27,652 nucleotides of DNA. It comes from GCA-002282575 sp964606405. GTDB taxonomy: Bacteria; Pseudomonadota; Gammaproteobacteria; Thiomicrospirales; Thiomicrospiraceae. The notes below the pieces were generated by a model, which was not told the DNA's origin, ran no database searches, and saw nothing but the letters and a program-made list of their open reading frames with translations. Where the stretch lies: the NCBI GenBank assembly GCA_964606405.1, contig CAZSGH010000035.1:1-27652 (forward strand). The letters are read 5' to 3'. Position numbers and translations under genes: made by a program. Below are positions 1 through 8,700 of this stretch, in pieces; the stretch's first letter is position 1; every line of letters begins with the position of its first letter.

Positions 1-267
1 ACCGTCATCACGCGCTTCCGACTCGATGGTAATCGCGTTGGCAGGACAAACCGCTTCGCACAGTTTACAGGCGATACAACGCTCTTCACCATTGTCATAA
101 CGACGCAAGGCATGCTTACCACGGAAACGTGGCGACATCGGTGTTTTTTCTTCGGGATAAAGAACTGTAATTTTTGGCTTAAAGAAATACTTTAAGGTCA
201 ATGCCATTCCTTGGAACAACTCCCACAGCGTCCATGTCTTTAGCTGAAACTTAAGCGCTTTAATCAT
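1..267 (-). CDS. nuoI: NADH-quinone oxidoreductase subunit I (partial, N-terminal 89 residues)
   Basis: Complex I subunit I carries two [4Fe-4S] clusters (N6a/N6b) that pass electrons towards the N2 cluster in NuoB. Only the first 89 codons are in the window; the gene runs off the left edge. The first ferredoxin motif, CIACKLCEAVCP, is complete, with Cys64, Cys67, Cys70 and Cys74. The second motif lies outside. The N-terminus has the amphipathic membrane-facing segment typical of the family (LKYFFKPKITVLYPEEK). The ATG overlaps the TGA stop of nuoH in an ATGA arrangement, which suggests translational coupling. Identification is secure despite truncation. Confidence 0.96.
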   Translation of the reverse strand, partial: MIKALKFQLKTWTLWELFQGMALTLKYFFKPKITVLYPEEKTPMSPRFRGKHALRRYDNGEERCIACKLCEAVCPANAITIESEARDDG

Positions 268-1340
268 GCTATGCCTCCATGAACAAACCAAGGCGCAACT
301 TTAAAGTATGCCATAGCACCCACTACAAATACCCATAGAATCGTTAATGGAATCAGTATTTTCCAACCCAAACGCATGATCTGGTCGTAACGGTAACGTG
401 GAAAAGTTGCACGGAACCATAAGAATACAAATAATAAAATGAATACTTTTAATGCCAACCAAGCCAGACCCGGTACAAAACTAAATAGCGTTTCTAATCC
501 AGGAATGCCTTCAAATGGCGACAACCAACCGCCCATAAACATAATGGCGGTTAAGAAAGAAATTAAAATCATCATCGCGTATTCTGCTAAGAAGAACACA
601 GCGAAGGTCATACCCGAGTAATCAACGTGGAAACCCGCCACAATCTCAGACTCACCTTCGGCAACGTCGAATGGCGCACGGTTGGTTTCGGCTACTCCAG
701 AGATGAAATAAACGACAAACATCGGCAATAAGGGAATCCAGTACCAAGATAGCATACCGCCTTGCTGACCCATGACAATATCTGTCAAGTTCATACTGCC
801 CGCTGTCATAATAACCGTGACAAGCGCGAAACCCATCGCAATTTCATAGGATACTTTTTGTGCCGACGAACGCAGCGCACCCAAGAAAGCATACTTAGAG
901 TTAGAAGCCCAACCCGCAATGACGATACCATAAACACCAATCGATGAAATGGCCAAAATGTAGAGCAAGCCCGCATTAATATCGGCAATCACCATGCCAT
1001 CATCAAAAGGAACGACAGCCCACACGGCAATCGCTGGCGCAATGGCTAATACTGGCGCAATCAAAAACAAGTAAACATTCGATTGAGAAGGAATAATCAC
1101 TTCCTTCATAACCAACTTTAACGCATCGGCAATCGGTTGTAATAACCCAGCATAACCAACACGATTTGGCCCTAAACGTACCTGCATGTAACCAATAACC
1201 TTACGCTCGGCGTAAGTCAGGTAAGCAACCGTCAACAACAAGGGCACAATAACCATCATGGCCTGAACCAAAATCACCAACACCGTTGCGACATCAGCGT
1301 GTACCCACTGCGCTAAGAGGGTTTGTAAACTATCAAACAT
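264..1340 (-). CDS. nuoH: NADH-quinone oxidoreductase subunit H, membrane
   Basis: Membrane subunit that joins the proton-pumping arm to the peripheral arm and forms much of the quinone chamber. At 358 aa it has the normal length and about eight hydrophobic spans. The family signatures are present: TYAERKVIGYMQVRLGPNRVG around residues 42-62, and AETNRAPFDVAEGESEIVAGFHVDYSGM around residues 219-246. The latter is the conserved acidic loop that faces the quinone site. The gene sits ten bases downstream of nuoG and overlaps nuoI by four bases. Nothing unusual was seen. Confidence 0.98.
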   Translation of the reverse strand: MFDSLQTLLAQWVHADVATVLVILVQAMMVIVPLLLTVAYLTYAERKVIGYMQVRLGPNRVGYAGLLQPIADALKLVMKEVIIPSQSNVYLFLIAPVLAIAPAIAVWAVVPFDDGMVIADINAGLLYILAISSIGVYGIVIAGWASNSKYAFLGALRSSAQKVSYEIAMGFALVTVIMTAGSMNLTDIVMGQQGGMLSWYWIPLLPMFVVYFISGVAETNRAPFDVAEGESEIVAGFHVDYSGMTFAVFFLAEYAMMILISFLTAIMFMGGWLSPFEGIPGLETLFSFVPGLAWLALKVFILLFVFLWFRATFPRYRYDQIMRLGWKILIPLTILWVFVVGAMAYFKVAPWFVHGGIA

Positions 1341-1350
1341 CCAATACTCC

Positions 1351-3642
1351 TTAGGCAGTTAGCGTTAAATAATCGGCTGGCAAGCCAGATAGCAAGACCA
1401 TCGGCGCAACGACACACCCCTGCGCCACTTTCGCATCGACCACAAATGGCAAACGAACAGAACCCGTCGCGGTTGTCACTGCAACCTCTGTTTGACCTGC
1501 AAAAGCTGTTGCGTCTTGCGGATTAATGCGTAACACCGCAGTACCCGCATGGTCATGCGCTTGCAAAGGCAAAGATTGTCTAACCAACATATCCGTTGCA
1601 TACATTGGCATAGTGGCAACACGCGCTAAACCAGTCGCGTTCGTCAGCGCTGTTTGCACGCCTGCAACTGTCGCTAGCGTTGTTGCTTGCACGCTTTTAG
1701 CCTGAGCCTTCGCTTCTGCACTCACTTGATCTAATGATGTGAATTCAAAACCACTCACATTCATTAAATTACCCAACACACGCAAGACCTTCCAGCCTGG
1801 TTTTGCATCACCCTGTAATGACAAGGAGACTGGCGCAAACTGCCATGTCGCATTCGCATTAACATAGGTTCCCGCTGTTTCCGCAAAAGCGCCAATGGGC
1901 AATAACCAATCGGATACCTCACGTAAGGCAGGTGTATCAAATGCAGTCACTGAAATCACTCGCCCCGTTAGCTGTTGCGCTTGCGCGAACAACGCATCTT
2001 GCGGCTCAACACCCCACAAAATCCAATTCTTCATGCCTTGTGTGAGCATTTGTGCGGCATTCATACCAACGGTTGCTGGCTCAGCGCCAACTAATGCCGC
2101 CCCTAAACTATTGCCCGCCTCAGGTAACCAAGCCAGTGTTGCACCCGACAATTTAGCAACCAAGGCAGCCAACTGGGTTAAACGCGCAAACGCAGGATGA
2201 GACTGAGCAATCTGACCTAACAGAATGATTTTATGTCCCTCTACCGACAACAAGCCTGCCATTTTTTGTGCCATTTCGTCAGCAGTAAAACCCGACACTA
2301 AAGCTTGTTCTTCAGCTGACAACATCTTATCACCAGCCAAGGCAACAGCCAAACGAGCAACACTGTTGACCATCTCAGGCATTGAAACGATAGATTTAGC
2401 TGCCAAACGGTAGTTGAAATCAAAATCAACAGGATTAATCGCCATCACTTTGCCACGACCTTGCGTTGCTTTGCGTAAGCGAAGATTGAGCAAGGGCTGT
2501 TCGTGACGCAAGTAAGAACCGATCAATAACGCTGCCTTAACCGTTTCAACTTGCTCAATCGGCATTGGCAAATAAGGCATCACACCAGCGACATCCAAGC
2601 TAAAATCTTGCTGATGTAAGCGGTGGTCAATGTTATGACAGCCTTTCGCTTTTAACAGTTTCTGTAATAAATACAGCTCTTCAACTGTCGCTGTTGGGCT
2701 AACCAAGGCACCAACGGCATTTTTATCGCTATCTAGCTGACCTGTTAACAACGCAGACACTTCTGTTAGCGCCGCTTCCCAACCAATAGGCTGCCACACA
2801 CCGTCAATTTTACGCATCGGCTGTGTTAAGCGATTCTGGCTTAGGCCCGCGTAAGAAAAACGGTCACGATCCGATAACCATGTTTCGTTAATACTTTCAT
2901 TTTCGCGTGGTACGACACGCTTAACATCGCCCTGCTTATGATGCACATAAACGTGTGAACCCAAACCGTCATGAATAGCGATTGATGGCGTTGCCGACAA
3001 TTCCCAAGCACGCGCCGTATAACGATAAGGCTTAGAAGTTAGAGACCCAACAGGACACAAATCAATGATATTTCCTGACACTTCAGAAACCATTGCTTTA
3101 GCAACATAAGTACCAATTTCCATGTGCTCGCCACGACCTGTCGCGCCCAGCTCCATAATACCAGCAACTTCCTGTCCGAAACGAACACAACGCGTACAGT
3201 GAATACACCGCGTCATGTCAGTTTGAACTAACGAACCAATATCACGATCACCAACAATTCGCTTGCCTTCATTGAAGCGACTGATGTCTTGACCATAAAG
3301 CATCGACACATCTTGCAATTCACACTCGCCACCTTGGTCACAAATCGGACAATCTAAGGGGTGGTTAATGAGCAAGAACTCCATCACCGCTTTCTGCGCT
3401 GCTAACGCCTTGGGTGACTTAGTGAAAACTTTCATACCATCTGTAATGGGTGTTGCGCAAGCTGGCAACGCTTTAGGCGCACCTGTCACTTCGACAAGGC
3501 ACATACGACAGTTCGCCGCTACCGACAATTTCTTGTGATAGCAAAAACGGGGAATCGCAACGCCCGCATCATCGGCAACATCAATCAGCATCGAGCCTTC
3601 ACGAGCTCGAATACTTTGACCATTAATTTCAATTTTTACCAT
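1351..3642 (-). CDS. nuoG: NADH-quinone oxidoreductase subunit G, Fe-S
   Basis: Largest peripheral subunit of complex I, carrying part of the Fe-S wire. The N-terminal [2Fe-2S] domain has Cys34, Cys45, Cys48 and Cys62. The His-ligated N5 cluster motif follows with His94, Cys98, Cys101 and Cys107. The N4 cluster has Cys146, Cys149, Cys152 and Cys196. The remaining 560 or so residues form a degenerate molybdopterin-oxidoreductase-like domain without cofactor motifs. The additional cysteine motif that binds the off-path N7 cluster in E. coli is not visible after residue 200 (the segment reads TARAWELSATPS), so this is an N7-less NuoG. Length is 763 aa. It lies 32 bases downstream of nuoF and starts with ATG. 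Confidence 0.97.
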   Translation of the reverse strand: MVKIEINGQSIRAREGSMLIDVADDAGVAIPRFCYHKKLSVAANCRMCLVEVTGAPKALPACATPITDGMKVFTKSPKALAAQKAVMEFLLINHPLDCPICDQGGECELQDVSMLYGQDISRFNEGKRIVGDRDIGSLVQTDMTRCIHCTRCVRFGQEVAGIMELGATGRGEHMEIGTYVAKAMVSEVSGNIIDLCPVGSLTSKPYRYTARAWELSATPSIAIHDGLGSHVYVHHKQGDVKRVVPRENESINETWLSDRDRFSYAGLSQNRLTQPMRKIDGVWQPIGWEAALTEVSALLTGQLDSDKNAVGALVSPTATVEELYLLQKLLKAKGCHNIDHRLHQQDFSLDVAGVMPYLPMPIEQVETVKAALLIGSYLRHEQPLLNLRLRKATQGRGKVMAINPVDFDFNYRLAAKSIVSMPEMVNSVARLAVALAGDKMLSAEEQALVSGFTADEMAQKMAGLLSVEGHKIILLGQIAQSHPAFARLTQLAALVAKLSGATLAWLPEAGNSLGAALVGAEPATVGMNAAQMLTQGMKNWILWGVEPQDALFAQAQQLTGRVISVTAFDTPALREVSDWLLPIGAFAETAGTYVNANATWQFAPVSLSLQGDAKPGWKVLRVLGNLMNVSGFEFTSLDQVSAEAKAQAKSVQATTLATVAGVQTALTNATGLARVATMPMYATDMLVRQSLPLQAHDHAGTAVLRINPQDATAFAGQTEVAVTTATGSVRLPFVVDAKVAQGCVVAPMVLLSGLPADYLTLTA

Positions 3643-3674
3643 TGTGTCGCATCACTCTTTGTTAGCACTGGCGC

Positions 3675-4949
3675 TTACATGCGGTCATAAATACTACAGC
3701 CATGCTCGATGTAATGCTCGAACTCATGACCGAAATGCTTCATAAAACTGGTGACAGGAATTGCAGCAGCATCCCCTAAGCCACAAATCACCTTACCCGT
3801 AATACGTCCACCGACATCACGCAGTAAAGTTAAATCTTCTGGGCGCCCCTTACCTTCACGAATACGCTTCACGACGCGGTGCATCCACCCCGTACCCTCA
3901 CGGCAAGGCGTACACTGACCACACGATTCTTCGTAATAGAAGTAACTCAAACGCTCCAGCACCTTCACCATGTCCGTAGTTTCGTCCATCACAATGACCG
4001 AACCAGCGCCAAGATAAGAACCTGCTTTCGCAATACCATCATAATCCATGTCCATGCCCATTGCTTTTTCAGCAGGCAGAACAGGCGTAGAAGAACCACC
4101 AGGAATAACCGCTTTTAACTTGCGACCTTTCCACACGCCGCCCGCATTTTCAAGCAAAGTTTTAAATGGCGTTCCTAGACGCACTTCTTGGTTACCTGGC
4201 TTTTCAACATGACCCGAGACTGAAAACAGCTTTGTACCGCCATTATTCGGCTTACCCAATTCTAGGAACCACTGACCACCTTTCGCCAAAATCATTGGGA
4301 TAGAAGCCAATGTTTCTGTATTGTTGATGGTTGTCGGACGACCATATAAGCCAAAGCTCGCAGGGAATGGCGGCTTGAAGCGCGGCATCCCTTTTTTGCC
4401 CTCAATCGACTCAATCAATGCTGTTTCTTCGCCACAGATATAGGCACCAGAACCCGCATGAACAAACAAATCAAAATCGAAGCCTGAACCTAAAATATCA
4501 GTTCCTAAAAAGCCAGCCGCACGCGCCTCTTCAACCGCACCCAAGTAACGATTAATCGGTTCGATAAATTCGCCACGCACATAGTTATACCCACGACTAG
4601 CGCCAATAACATAGGCTGCAATACACATACCTTCAATGAGCTGATGCGGGTTATAACGCAGAATATCACGATCTTTGCAGGTGCCTGGCTCGCCTTCGTC
4701 TGAATTACAGAGCAAAAACTTCTGCCCTGGCGCACGACGGTTCATAAAGCTCCACTTCAAGCCTGTCGGGAAGCCCGCACCACCACGTCCACGCAAAGCA
4801 GAAATTTTAACTTGATCAATGATCTCTTCTGGTGGCAAATCACCTGAAAGCACCTTTTTCCAAACCTCGTAACCGCCGTTTTCAACGTAAGTTTTTAATG
4901 TCCACGGTTCGGCTAAATGTAAGGTACGAAAACAATTTTCATTCATCAT
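3675..4949 (-). CDS. nuoF: NADH-quinone oxidoreductase subunit F, NADH and FMN binding
   Basis: Entry point of electrons into complex I: oxidises NADH via FMN and hands electrons to the N3 [4Fe-4S] cluster. The NADH/FMN glycine-rich site RGRGGAGFPTGLKWS is at residues 53-67, and CNSDEGEPGTCKDRD is at 81-95. The cluster ligands are in ESCGQCTPCREG (Cys343, Cys346, Cys349) and CGLGD (Cys389). At 424 aa it has the normal length. Two adjacent ATG codons open the frame; I kept the first, and the difference is one residue. It starts six bases after the nuoE stop. Confidence 0.98.
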   Translation of the reverse strand: MMNENCFRTLHLAEPWTLKTYVENGGYEVWKKVLSGDLPPEEIIDQVKISALRGRGGAGFPTGLKWSFMNRRAPGQKFLLCNSDEGEPGTCKDRDILRYNPHQLIEGMCIAAYVIGASRGYNYVRGEFIEPINRYLGAVEEARAAGFLGTDILGSGFDFDLFVHAGSGAYICGEETALIESIEGKKGMPRFKPPFPASFGLYGRPTTINNTETLASIPMILAKGGQWFLELGKPNNGGTKLFSVSGHVEKPGNQEVRLGTPFKTLLENAGGVWKGRKLKAVIPGGSSTPVLPAEKAMGMDMDYDGIAKAGSYLGAGSVIVMDETTDMVKVLERLSYFYYEESCGQCTPCREGTGWMHRVVKRIREGKGRPEDLTLLRDVGGRITGKVICGLGDAAAIPVTSFMKHFGHEFEHYIEHGCSIYDRM

Positions 4950-4955
4950 CGTTGC

Positions 4956-5438
4956 TTACTCCAAACCTGCCAAAATGGCATCAATTTTGTCAGTGGTTAA
5001 ATGTTCGTGGTAGTGGTCACCAATTTGGAACATCGGCGCGCCTACACAAGCACCCAAACATTCAACCTCTTTAATCGAAAACTTGCCATCAGGCGTAACG
5101 TCACCGAAGTCACTCACACCCAATTTATTCTTAAGATGCTCAACCACTTCATCAGAGCCACGCAACATGCATGAAATATTGGTGCAAACACAAATTTTAT
5201 GCTTACCGACTGGCTTGTGCTCATACATAGAATAGAAAGTAGCGACTTCGTAGACTTCGATTGGTGTAATGTCTAAATAGTCAGCTAACTCATCCATTAA
5301 ATCTTGCGTTAAGAAACCACCGTTGGCATTCTGTATCACGGTTAGCGCAGGCATAACTGCCGACTTTTGCTTTCCTTCTGGATATTGCGCAATGCAATGA
5401 TCAACGTCAGCTTTGACTTGTCCTTGAATCATGCTCAT
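4956..5438 (-). CDS. nuoE: NADH-quinone oxidoreductase subunit E, 2Fe-2S
   Basis: Thioredoxin-fold subunit that carries the N1a [2Fe-2S] cluster next to the FMN of NuoF. The four ligands follow the family spacing C-x4-C...C-x3-C: Cys85 and Cys90 in CVCTNISC, and Cys127 and Cys131 in ECLGACVGAP. Length is 160 aa. The start ATG shares one base with the stop of nuoD (TAATG), a termination-reinitiation layout. A second ATG lies two codons in, so the exact start could be residue 3. No anomaly. Confidence 0.98.
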   Translation of the reverse strand: MSMIQGQVKADVDHCIAQYPEGKQKSAVMPALTVIQNANGGFLTQDLMDELADYLDITPIEVYEVATFYSMYEHKPVGKHKICVCTNISCMLRGSDEVVEHLKNKLGVSDFGDVTPDGKFSIKEVECLGACVGAPMFQIGDHYHEHLTTDKIDAILAGLE

Positions 5439-6691
5439 TAGCGATCTACCTCTCCAAATACGATATCTTGGGTACCAATAATAGCCACCACGTCGGCAAT
5501 CATGTGACCGCGCGACATTTCATCCAGCGCAGCCAAGTGGGCAAAGCCAGGGGCACGAATCTTTAAGCGATAGGGTTTATTTGCACCGTCAGAAACCATA
5601 TACACACCTAGCTCACCCTTCGGATGTTCCACTGCAGCATATGCTTCGCCTGCTGGCAAACAATAACCTTCAGTGAACAATTTAAAGTGGTGAATTAATG
5701 CTTCCATGCTTTCTTTCATGTCTGCACGCTTAGGTGCAGCCACCTTTAAATTATTCGTGATAACGTCACCTGGATTCGCTTTCAACCAGTCGATACACTG
5801 ACGAATAATCTTATTCGATTCGCGCATCTCTGCCACACGAACCAAATAACGATCGTAGCAATCACCTGTTTTGCCCACAGGAATATCAAAATCCATACGA
5901 TCATAGACTTCGTAAGGCTGCGTTTTACGCAAATCCCACGCAATGCCCGAACCACGTAGCATCGGACCTGTAAAGCCTAACTGTAGCGCGCGCTCTGGCG
6001 ACACAATACCAATATCAACCGTACGCTGCTTCCAGATACGATTATCGGTTAATAAGGTTTCGTATTCATCAATATAAGCAGGAAAACGGTCAGTAAAAGC
6101 TGTCAAGAAATCCAACATACTGCCGTGACGTGTTTCATTTAAGCGATCCACATCTTTCTTGCTACGGAAAGGAGAATACTCGTACTTAGGCATGCTATCA
6201 GGCAAGTCTCGATAAACACCACCTGGACGGTAATAGGTCGCATGCATACGCGCGCCAGAAACCGCTTCGTAACAATCCATTAAATCTTCACGTTCGCGGA
6301 ATGCATAAAGAAATACCGTCATCGCACCGATGTCCAGCGCATGAGCACCTAACCATAACAAATGGTTTAGCACACGGGTAATTTCATCGAACATCACACG
6401 AATATACTGTGCACGCTCAGGAACTTCCAAACCCATCAGCTTTTCAATAGTCATCACGTAAGCGTGCTCATTCACCATCATCGATACATAATCGAGACGA
6501 TCCATATAACCAATTGACTGGTTGTATGGCTTATATTCAGCTAATTTTTCCGTGCCTCGATGCAACAAGCCGATGTGAGGATCGGCACGAACAATCGTTT
6601 CGCCATCTAGCTCTAGTACCAAACGCAAAACCCCGTGTGCAGACGGATGTTGAGGACCAAAGTTGAGTGTGTAATTACGAATTTCGCTCAT
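5438..6691 (-). CDS. nuoD: NADH-quinone oxidoreductase subunit D, 49 kDa type
   Basis: Peripheral subunit that forms the quinone headgroup site with NuoB; related to the large subunit of [NiFe] hydrogenases. The N-terminal motif FGPQHPSAHGVLRL (from about residue 11) includes the conserved His-Pro-Ser-Ala-His loop that lines the quinone pocket. LDYVSMMVNEHAY and the C-terminal FGEVDR are also typical. It is 417 aa and separate from nuoC, unlike the fused nuoCD of E. coli. It overlaps nuoC and nuoE by one base each, indicating translational coupling. Confidence 0.98.
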   Translation of the reverse strand: MSEIRNYTLNFGPQHPSAHGVLRLVLELDGETIVRADPHIGLLHRGTEKLAEYKPYNQSIGYMDRLDYVSMMVNEHAYVMTIEKLMGLEVPERAQYIRVMFDEITRVLNHLLWLGAHALDIGAMTVFLYAFREREDLMDCYEAVSGARMHATYYRPGGVYRDLPDSMPKYEYSPFRSKKDVDRLNETRHGSMLDFLTAFTDRFPAYIDEYETLLTDNRIWKQRTVDIGIVSPERALQLGFTGPMLRGSGIAWDLRKTQPYEVYDRMDFDIPVGKTGDCYDRYLVRVAEMRESNKIIRQCIDWLKANPGDVITNNLKVAAPKRADMKESMEALIHHFKLFTEGYCLPAGEAYAAVEHPKGELGVYMVSDGANKPYRLKIRAPGFAHLAALDEMSRGHMIADVVAIIGTQDIVFGEVDR

Positions 6692-7356
6692 TATGCAGCC
6701 CCTAAATACTCAGTGGGTCGAATGACGCGCGGCGTATTCACCCGATTTTCGATACTAACAGGCTCATAAATCACGCGATTTTGTGCGGGATCATAACGCA
6801 TTTCGACCTGACCTTCGAGAGGAAAATCCTTACGTAAAGGATGACCAACAAAGCCATAGTCCGTTAGCAAACGACGCAAATCAGGATGTCCATTAAACGC
6901 AATACCGAACAAGTCAAAGGCTTCTCGCTCAAACCAGTTTACCGATGCCCACACATCGCAAACACTGTCAACAATCGGAAAACCACTATCCTCACAAAAC
7001 ACCTTAACACGCAAACGTTGATTATGTGCAATTGACAACAAATGCGTTACCACTGCAAAACGTGGTTCGCTGCTAGCTGTCGCTGCTGCAGGTGTTTCAA
7101 AATCAAAAATACCACGACTAAACCCTTCATTAACAGCAGAATCAGTCTGCCAATTAACCTGACCGTAGGCAGAATAGTCAACACCACACAAGTCAATTAA
7201 CTGTTCGAAGGCAAGCGTATTTCGCAAATAAAGCGCCACTGAATGCCATTCTTGCGCTGGCACACTAACGGTCAATTCATCAATATCTGACACAGCACCT
7301 TGAACCTGTGGCCAAGCCTGCTGAATCATTTCTAGCAAGTGAGAAAGAGAACGCAT
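6691..7356 (-). CDS. nuoC: NADH-quinone oxidoreductase subunit C, 30 kDa type
   Basis: Peripheral-arm subunit without a cofactor that packs against NuoD. The 30-kDa signature is clear in the C-terminal half: WFEREAFDLFGIAFNGHPDL followed by RRLLTDYGFVGHPLRKDFPL, at about residues 132-172. Length is 221 aa. A good ribosome-binding site (AGGAAA) lies upstream of the ATG, 17 bases after the nuoB stop. The stop codon shares one base with the nuoD ATG. Confidence 0.97.
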   Translation of the reverse strand: MRSLSHLLEMIQQAWPQVQGAVSDIDELTVSVPAQEWHSVALYLRNTLAFEQLIDLCGVDYSAYGQVNWQTDSAVNEGFSRGIFDFETPAAATASSEPRFAVVTHLLSIAHNQRLRVKVFCEDSGFPIVDSVCDVWASVNWFEREAFDLFGIAFNGHPDLRRLLTDYGFVGHPLRKDFPLEGQVEMRYDPAQNRVIYEPVSIENRVNTPRVIRPTEYLGAA

Positions 7357-7373
7357 ATTGTTATTTTCCTAAC

Positions 7374-7850
7374 TTAGCGCGCAATGGTATTGGTGCGCTT
7401 AATTTTATTCTGCAGCTGAATAATCCCATACAGCAAAGCTTCCGCTGTTGGTGGGCAGCCTGGTACATAGACATCAACAGGAACAATACGATCACAACCA
7501 CGCACAACCGCATAAGAGTAATGGTAATAACCACCGCCATTAGCACACGAACCCATTGAAATCACCCAACGAGGCTCAGCCATTTGATCATAAACCTTAC
7601 GCAAGGCTGGCGCCATTTTATTGACCAAGGTACCAGCAACAATCATTACATCGGACTGACGTGGGCTAGGACGAAAAATCACACCGAAACGGTCTAAGTC
7701 ATAACGAGAGGCACCCGCATGCATCATTTCAACAGCACAGCACGCCAAACCAAAAGTCATTGGCCACAAAGAACCCGTACGCGCCCAGTTAATGAGCTTG
7801 TCAGCAGAAGTGGTTACAAACCCCTCTTGCAGAACGCCTTCTATTCCCAT
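7374..7850 (-). CDS. nuoB: NADH-quinone oxidoreductase subunit B, N2 cluster
   Basis: Carries the terminal N2 [4Fe-4S] cluster that reduces quinone. The ligands are the tandem Cys37-Cys38 in FGLACCAVEMMH, Cys102 in MGSCANGGGYYHYSY and Cys132 in VPGCPPTAEAL. I chose the ATG giving MGIEGVLQEG (158 aa) because it has an AGGAG site upstream and matches the family N-terminus. The frame remains open seven codons further to a GTG at 7871, but that would overlap nuoA by 31 bases. With the chosen start it overlaps nuoA by ten bases. Confidence 0.97.
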   Translation of the reverse strand: MGIEGVLQEGFVTTSADKLINWARTGSLWPMTFGLACCAVEMMHAGASRYDLDRFGVIFRPSPRQSDVMIVAGTLVNKMAPALRKVYDQMAEPRWVISMGSCANGGGYYHYSYAVVRGCDRIVPVDVYVPGCPPTAEALLYGIIQLQNKIKRTNTIAR

Positions 7851-8197
7851 TCCAAGGCTCCTTTCTTCCACTCGTAGATAAAGCCAACGACTAAAATAAA
7901 CAGGAACATCGCCATCGCTAAAAAGCCAGCCAATCCAATGGTGTCAAGTACGACAGCCCAAGGGAAGAGAAAAGCGATTTCCAAATCAAAAATAATAAAT
8001 AAAATAGCAACCAAATAAAAACGCACGTCGAATTTCATACGTGAATCTTCAAAGGCTTCAAAACCACACTCATATGGGGATAACTTTTCACTGTCGGGAC
8101 GATTTGGCGCTAAGAGCCAACCAGCGGCAATAGGACCAATGCCAAAGCCGATACCGAGCAGGATAAAAACCAGAACTGGCAGGTAATTTTCTAACAT
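7841..8197 (-). CDS. nuoA: NADH-quinone oxidoreductase subunit A, membrane
   Basis: Small membrane subunit at the junction of the membrane and peripheral arms. It has three hydrophobic spans (about 5-28, 62-82 and 87-110), the conserved loop SPYECGFEAFEDSRMKFDVR at about 40-59, and IIFDLEIAFLFPW after it. I chose the ATG giving MLENYLPVL (118 aa) because GGAGG stands just upstream. An in-frame TTG at 8218 would add seven residues without support. It is the first nuo gene, 46 bases after the tRNA. Confidence 0.96.
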   Translation of the reverse strand: MLENYLPVLVFILLGIGFGIGPIAAGWLLAPNRPDSEKLSPYECGFEAFEDSRMKFDVRFYLVAILFIIFDLEIAFLFPWAVVLDTIGLAGFLAMAMFLFILVVGFIYEWKKGALEWE

Positions 8198-8243
8198 TCT
8201 GAACCTCCGTAATAACAACTAACTCAATAACGCTCATTTATTA

Positions 8244-8328
8244 TGGTACCGACGACTGGACTCGAACCAGCACAGCTTGCGCCACTACCACCTCAAGGTA
8301 GCGTGTCTACCAATTCCACCACGTCGGC
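8244..8328 (-). tRNA. leuU: tRNA-Leu (anticodon GAG)
   Basis: 85 nt including an encoded 3' CCA. The acceptor stem GCCGACG pairs with CGTCGGT (closing G-U), followed by A73 and CCA. The anticodon stem CTACC/GGTAG closes the seven-base loop TTGAGGT, giving anticodon GAG, which reads CUC and CUU. A long variable arm and the T loop GGTTCGAGTCC are present, as expected for class II tRNA-Leu. It sits between secG and nuoA with 18 and 46 bases of spacing and no clear terminator on either side, so it is probably processed out of a long transcript. The position after secG is conserved in gammaproteobacteria. Confidence 0.97.
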
Positions 8329-8346
8329 AAAAAAGCGTTTTTTTCG

Positions 8347-8688
8347 TTATTTCCCAGTTTGAACTGGTACATCTGCGGGTTGCATGGTACCACTTGTTGC
8401 TGGGCTGTCTGTTATCACGACGTGATCAGGAGTGCTTATCACGCTGTTGCTTTCAGACTGCTTTGTAGACAAATAAGCTAAGGTTAAGCTTGTCACAAAG
8501 AAGAACGTCGCTATTATAGCAGTAGTTCGGGATAAAAATGAAGCAGAACCGCGCGAACCAAACACACTTTGTGATGATCCCCCACCAAAACTAGCGCCAG
8601 CATCTGCCCCTTTTCCTTGTTGAATCAACACCAAACCAATCAGCGCAAACGACAACAAGACATGGATAATTAAAACTATTTGCATCAT
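8347..8688 (-). CDS. secG: Protein translocase subunit SecG
   Basis: Auxiliary subunit of the SecYEG channel. It shows the two-span layout with hydrophobic segments at about 3-22 and 52-72, and the family loop LIQQGKGADAGASFGGGSSQSVFGSRG between them. The C-terminal tail of about 35 residues is polar and variable. Length is 113 aa. Two ATG codons open the frame; the first is given. It lies 12 bases downstream of tpiA and directly upstream of the tRNA-Leu gene. Confidence 0.97.
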   Translation of the reverse strand: MMQIVLIIHVLLSFALIGLVLIQQGKGADAGASFGGGSSQSVFGSRGSASFLSRTTAIIATFFFVTSLTLAYLSTKQSESNSVISTPDHVVITDSPATSGTMQPADVPVQTGK

Positions 8689-8700
8689 AAAAATAACCTA

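Noticed and set aside
7851..7871. GTG start adding seven residues to NuoB
   Set aside because: The downstream ATG has a proper ribosome site and matches the family N-terminus; the longer form overlaps nuoA more.
8329..8346. A/T-rich palindrome (AAAAAAGCG followed by Ts) between secG and tRNA-Leu as a terminator
   Set aside because: The stem would be nearly all A-T pairs with no GC core, so termination is not supported.
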